From positions 1-64,000 of the forward strand of contig NZ_SGXF01000005.1 of assembly GCF_004216775.1 (NCBI RefSeq): 64,000 bases of DNA, written 5' to 3'. The DNA comes from Cuneatibacter caecimuris. GTDB lineage: Bacteria; Bacillota; Clostridia; Lachnospirales; Lachnospiraceae. Shown here piece after piece: positions 61,913 to 64,000 of this stretch. The notes under the pieces were generated by a model, which was given only the letters and a program-made list of their open reading frames with translations, had not been told where the DNA came from and searched no databases. Made by a program: the position numbers and the translations under genes. Every line of letters begins with the position of its first letter. The first letter of the stretch is position 1.

Positions 61913-63877
61913 ATGGCAAAGAATCCATATTATATTACAACTGCGATTGCCTATACATCCGGCAAGCCGCATATTGGAAATACCTATGAAATTGTGCTGG
62001 CGGACAGCATTGCCCGTTTCAAACGCCTGGAGGGCTATGACGTGCGCTTTCAGACAGGGACTGACGAGCATGGCCAGAAGATCGAGCTGAAGGCAGAGGA
62101 AGCTGGCGTCACCCCCAAGGAGTTTGTGGACCGGACAGCGGGGGAAATCCGCAGGATCTGGGACCTGATGAATACTTCTTACGATAAATTTATCCGCACC
62201 ACAGATGATTATCATGAGAAACAGGTTCAGAAGATTTTTAAAAAGCTCTATGACCAGGGGGATATCTATAAAGGAGAATATGAGGGCATGTACTGTACGC
62301 CCTGTGAATCATTCTTCACTGCTTCTCAGCTTGCGGACGGTAAATGTCCGGACTGCGGGAGAGAAGTACAGCCTGCCAAGGAAGAGGCATATTTCTTCCG
62401 TATGAGTAAATATGCGGACAGGCTGATCCGGCATATTAATGACCATCCTGAGTTCATCCAGCCTGAATCCAGGAAGAACGAAATGATGAACAATTTCCTG
62501 CTGCCAGGGCTTCAGGATCTGTGTGTCTCCAGAACTTCCTTTACCTGGGGGATTCCGGTGGATTTTGATCCCAGGCATGTGGTCTATGTATGGCTGGACG
62601 CGCTGACAAACTATATCACTGGCCTGGATTATGATCTGGACGGCAATTCCGGGGAGTTGTTTGCGAAATACTGGCCCGCGGACCTGCATCTGATCGGAAA
62701 GGATATCATCCGTTTCCATACCATCTACTGGCCAATTTTCCTGATGGCCCTGGATTTACCCCTGCCGAAGCAGGTGTTCGGGCATCCCTGGCTGCTGCAG
62801 GGAGACGGAAAGATGAGCAAATCCAAAGGAAATGTGCTCTATGCCGACGATCTGGTGGATTTCTTCGGCGTGGACGCAGTGCGCTATTTTGTGCTGCACG
62901 AAATGCCTTTTGACAATGACGGGGTGATCACCTGGGAGCTGATGGTGGAACGCCTGAATTCTGACTTGGCCAATACTCTGGGCAATCTGGTAAACCGCAC
63001 GATTTCCATGAGCAATAAATACTTTGGCGGGGTCCTGAAGAATGCGGGAGCAGAAGAGGAAGTGGATGCAGACCTGAAAGCTGTTGCCGTGAATACGGTA
63101 AAAACAGTACAGGCCAAAATGGAAAAGCTTCGTGTAGCGGACGCTATAACAGAGATTTTCAACCTGTTTAAGCGCTGCAATAAATATATTGACGAGACCA
63201 TGCCCTGGGCGCTGGCCAAGGAGGAAGCAAAAAAGGACCGCCTCGCCACTGTTCTTTATAATCTGGCGGAGGGAATTACCATGGGCGCCAGCCTGCTGTT
63301 TTCTTTCATGCCGGAGACTGCGGAAAAAATCGCAGATCAGCTGGGCGTGCAGCTGCGCGGCCTGGATGGGCTGGACGCATTTGGACAGATACCGGAAAAT
63401 ACGAAAGTGACGGAACATCCGGAAATCCTCTTTGCCCGCCTGGACCTGGCAGAGGTGATGGAGAAGGTAGAGGCTTTGAAAGCCGCGCAGCAGGCCGGTT
63501 CCGGGGAATCTGCTGCTGAAGAAGAGCCCGTGATAGATGTGGAAGCCAAAGAGGAAATCTCCTATGAAGATTTCACCAAACTGCAGTTCCAGGTAGGCGA
63601 GATTATCGCCTGTGAAGAAGTGAAGAAGTCCAAAAAGCTGCTGTGCAGCCAGGTGAAGATCGGCAGCCAGGTGAAGCAGATTGTATCCGGAATTAAGGCC
63701 CATTACTCCGCTGAAGAGATGGTGGGAAAGAAAGTGATGGTGCTGGTAAATCTGAAGCCCGCGAAGCTGGCAGGAGTGCTGTCCGAAGGGATGCTTTTAT
63801 GTGCGGAAGATGAAAACGGCGTGCTGGCGCTGATGGTGCCGGAAAAGAAAATGCCTGCCGGTGCGGGAATTAGTTAA
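61913..63877 (+). CDS. metG: Methionyl-tRNA synthetase with C-terminal tRNA-binding domain
   Basis: MetRS charges both initiator and elongator tRNA-Met. The 654-residue product opens NPYYITTAIAYTSGKPHIGN (20 shown), with the HIGH-type signature; it has a zinc knuckle CTPCESFF...CPDCGRE near 127-147 of the two-pair cysteine type, the KMSKS loop in DGKMSKSKGNV near 299-309, the helical anticodon-binding domain, and a C-terminal EMAP/Trbp111-like domain (about 550-654) that aids dimerisation and tRNA binding. The start ATG follows CGGAGGGAAAAC; the frame is open far upstream but only as antisense of the DUF885 gene. Confidence 0.97.
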   Translation: MAKNPYYITTAIAYTSGKPHIGNTYEIVLADSIARFKRLEGYDVRFQTGTDEHGQKIELKAEEAGVTPKEFVDRTAGEIRRIWDLMNTSYDKFIRTTDDYHEKQVQKIFKKLYDQGDIYKGEYEGMYCTPCESFFTASQLADGKCPDCGREVQPAKEEAYFFRMSKYADRLIRHINDHPEFIQPESRKNEMMNNFLLPGLQDLCVSRTSFTWGIPVDFDPRHVVYVWLDALTNYITGLDYDLDGNSGELFAKYWPADLHLIGKDIIRFHTIYWPIFLMALDLPLPKQVFGHPWLLQGDGKMSKSKGNVLYADDLVDFFGVDAVRYFVLHEMPFDNDGVITWELMVERLNSDLANTLGNLVNRTISMSNKYFGGVLKNAGAEEEVDADLKAVAVNTVKTVQAKMEKLRVADAITEIFNLFKRCNKYIDETMPWALAKEEAKKDRLATVLYNLAEGITMGASLLFSFMPETAEKIADQLGVQLRGLDGLDAFGQIPENTKVTEHPEILFARLDLAEVMEKVEALKAAQQAGSGESAAEEEPVIDVEAKEEISYEDFTKLQFQVGEIIACEEVKKSKKLLCSQVKIGSQVKQIVSGIKAHYSAEEMVGKKVMVLVNLKPAKLAGVLSEGMLLCAEDENGVLALMVPEKKMPAGAGIS

Positions 63878-63889
63878 GGAATGTAAGGA

Positions 63890-64000
63890 ATGAATGGAAT
63901 TATTGATACACACGCGCATTATGATGACGCACAGTTTGACGAAGACCGGGAAGCGCTGCTTTCCGGTCTTCCGGATGAGAAGATCAGTCTGGTGGTGAAC
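63890..64000 (+). CDS. TatD family metal-dependent hydrolase, N-terminal part
   Basis: The first 37 residues of a TatD-like protein, cut by the window end. MNGIIDTHAHYDDAQFDEDR (20 shown) has the IDTHAHYDD metal-binding start of TatD DNases, which degrade DNA or RNA ends in the cytoplasm. It starts 12 bases after the metG stop, following TAAGGAATGTAAGGA. A tatD gene behind metG is a common arrangement in Firmicutes. Confidence 0.9.
   Translation, partial: MNGIIDTHAHYDDAQFDEDREALLSGLPDEKISLVVN

Overview
The window looks like a chromosomal segment of a gut Clostridia, most likely a Lachnospiraceae member. Pointers are the Gram-positive infC-rpmI-rplT operon, a T-box leader on thrS, consensus sigma-A promoters and strong AGGAGG ribosome sites, a CheC/CheD-type chemosensory operon, a group II intron, and two very large cell-wall-anchored fucosidases typical of host-glycan foragers. 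The genus cannot be fixed from the sequence alone.

Layout. 1-1118: the 3' end of a group II intron and the downstream exon of a MATE transporter gene it splits. 1125-3554: a HAD phosphatase and an NCS2 purine permease. 3611-14585: a potassium locus, with kdpABC plus an unknown gene, an inverted trkA/trkH (ktrAB-like) pair, then the kdpDE two-component system. 14648-18398: a CwlD-like amidase, a MerR-controlled pair of flavodoxin genes and a PadR/HAAS-like pair. 18527-23866: a TetR-controlled module of an MMPL transporter and a long heptad-repeat secreted protein. 23875-26230: T-box and thrS. 26235-30061: a MerR regulator diverging from a second MATE gene, a two-gene chromate-type transporter and a DUF1540 protein. 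30153-31508: infC-rpmI-rplT. 31619-32586: tRNA-Asn and two overlapping XRE regulators.

32721-41050 is a compact chemosensory operon: tandem-CheW protein, cheR, cheY, one MCP, cheC, cheD, a receiver-GGDEF diguanylate cyclase, cheA and cheW. There is no cheB and no flagellar gene. The gene set suggests that one receptor array feeds both CheY and c-di-GMP synthesis. A tRNA-Pro with an unusual AGG anticodon follows.

41655-53420 holds two adjacent giant surface enzymes, a GH29 (1813 aa) and a GH95 (2093 aa) alpha-L-fucosidase. Both carry signal peptides, carbohydrate-binding and FIVAR-like modules and a C-terminal TGD-type wall-sorting signal. Together they would remove alpha-1,3/1,4- and alpha-1,2-linked fucose from mucin-type or milk glycans.

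53640-56025 is a foreign-looking patch: AT-rich genes (an unknown Cys-containing protein and an AraC-GyrI regulator), a structured GC-rich stretch without a credible gene, and a frameshifted metallo-beta-lactamase-fold remnant. 56026-59808 carries a P-loop kinase, a zinc-type macrodomain protein, and the divergent kdgK and uxuA genes of hexuronate breakdown sharing a palindromic operator. The window closes with a DUF885 metallopeptidase, metG and the first 37 codons of a tatD-like gene.
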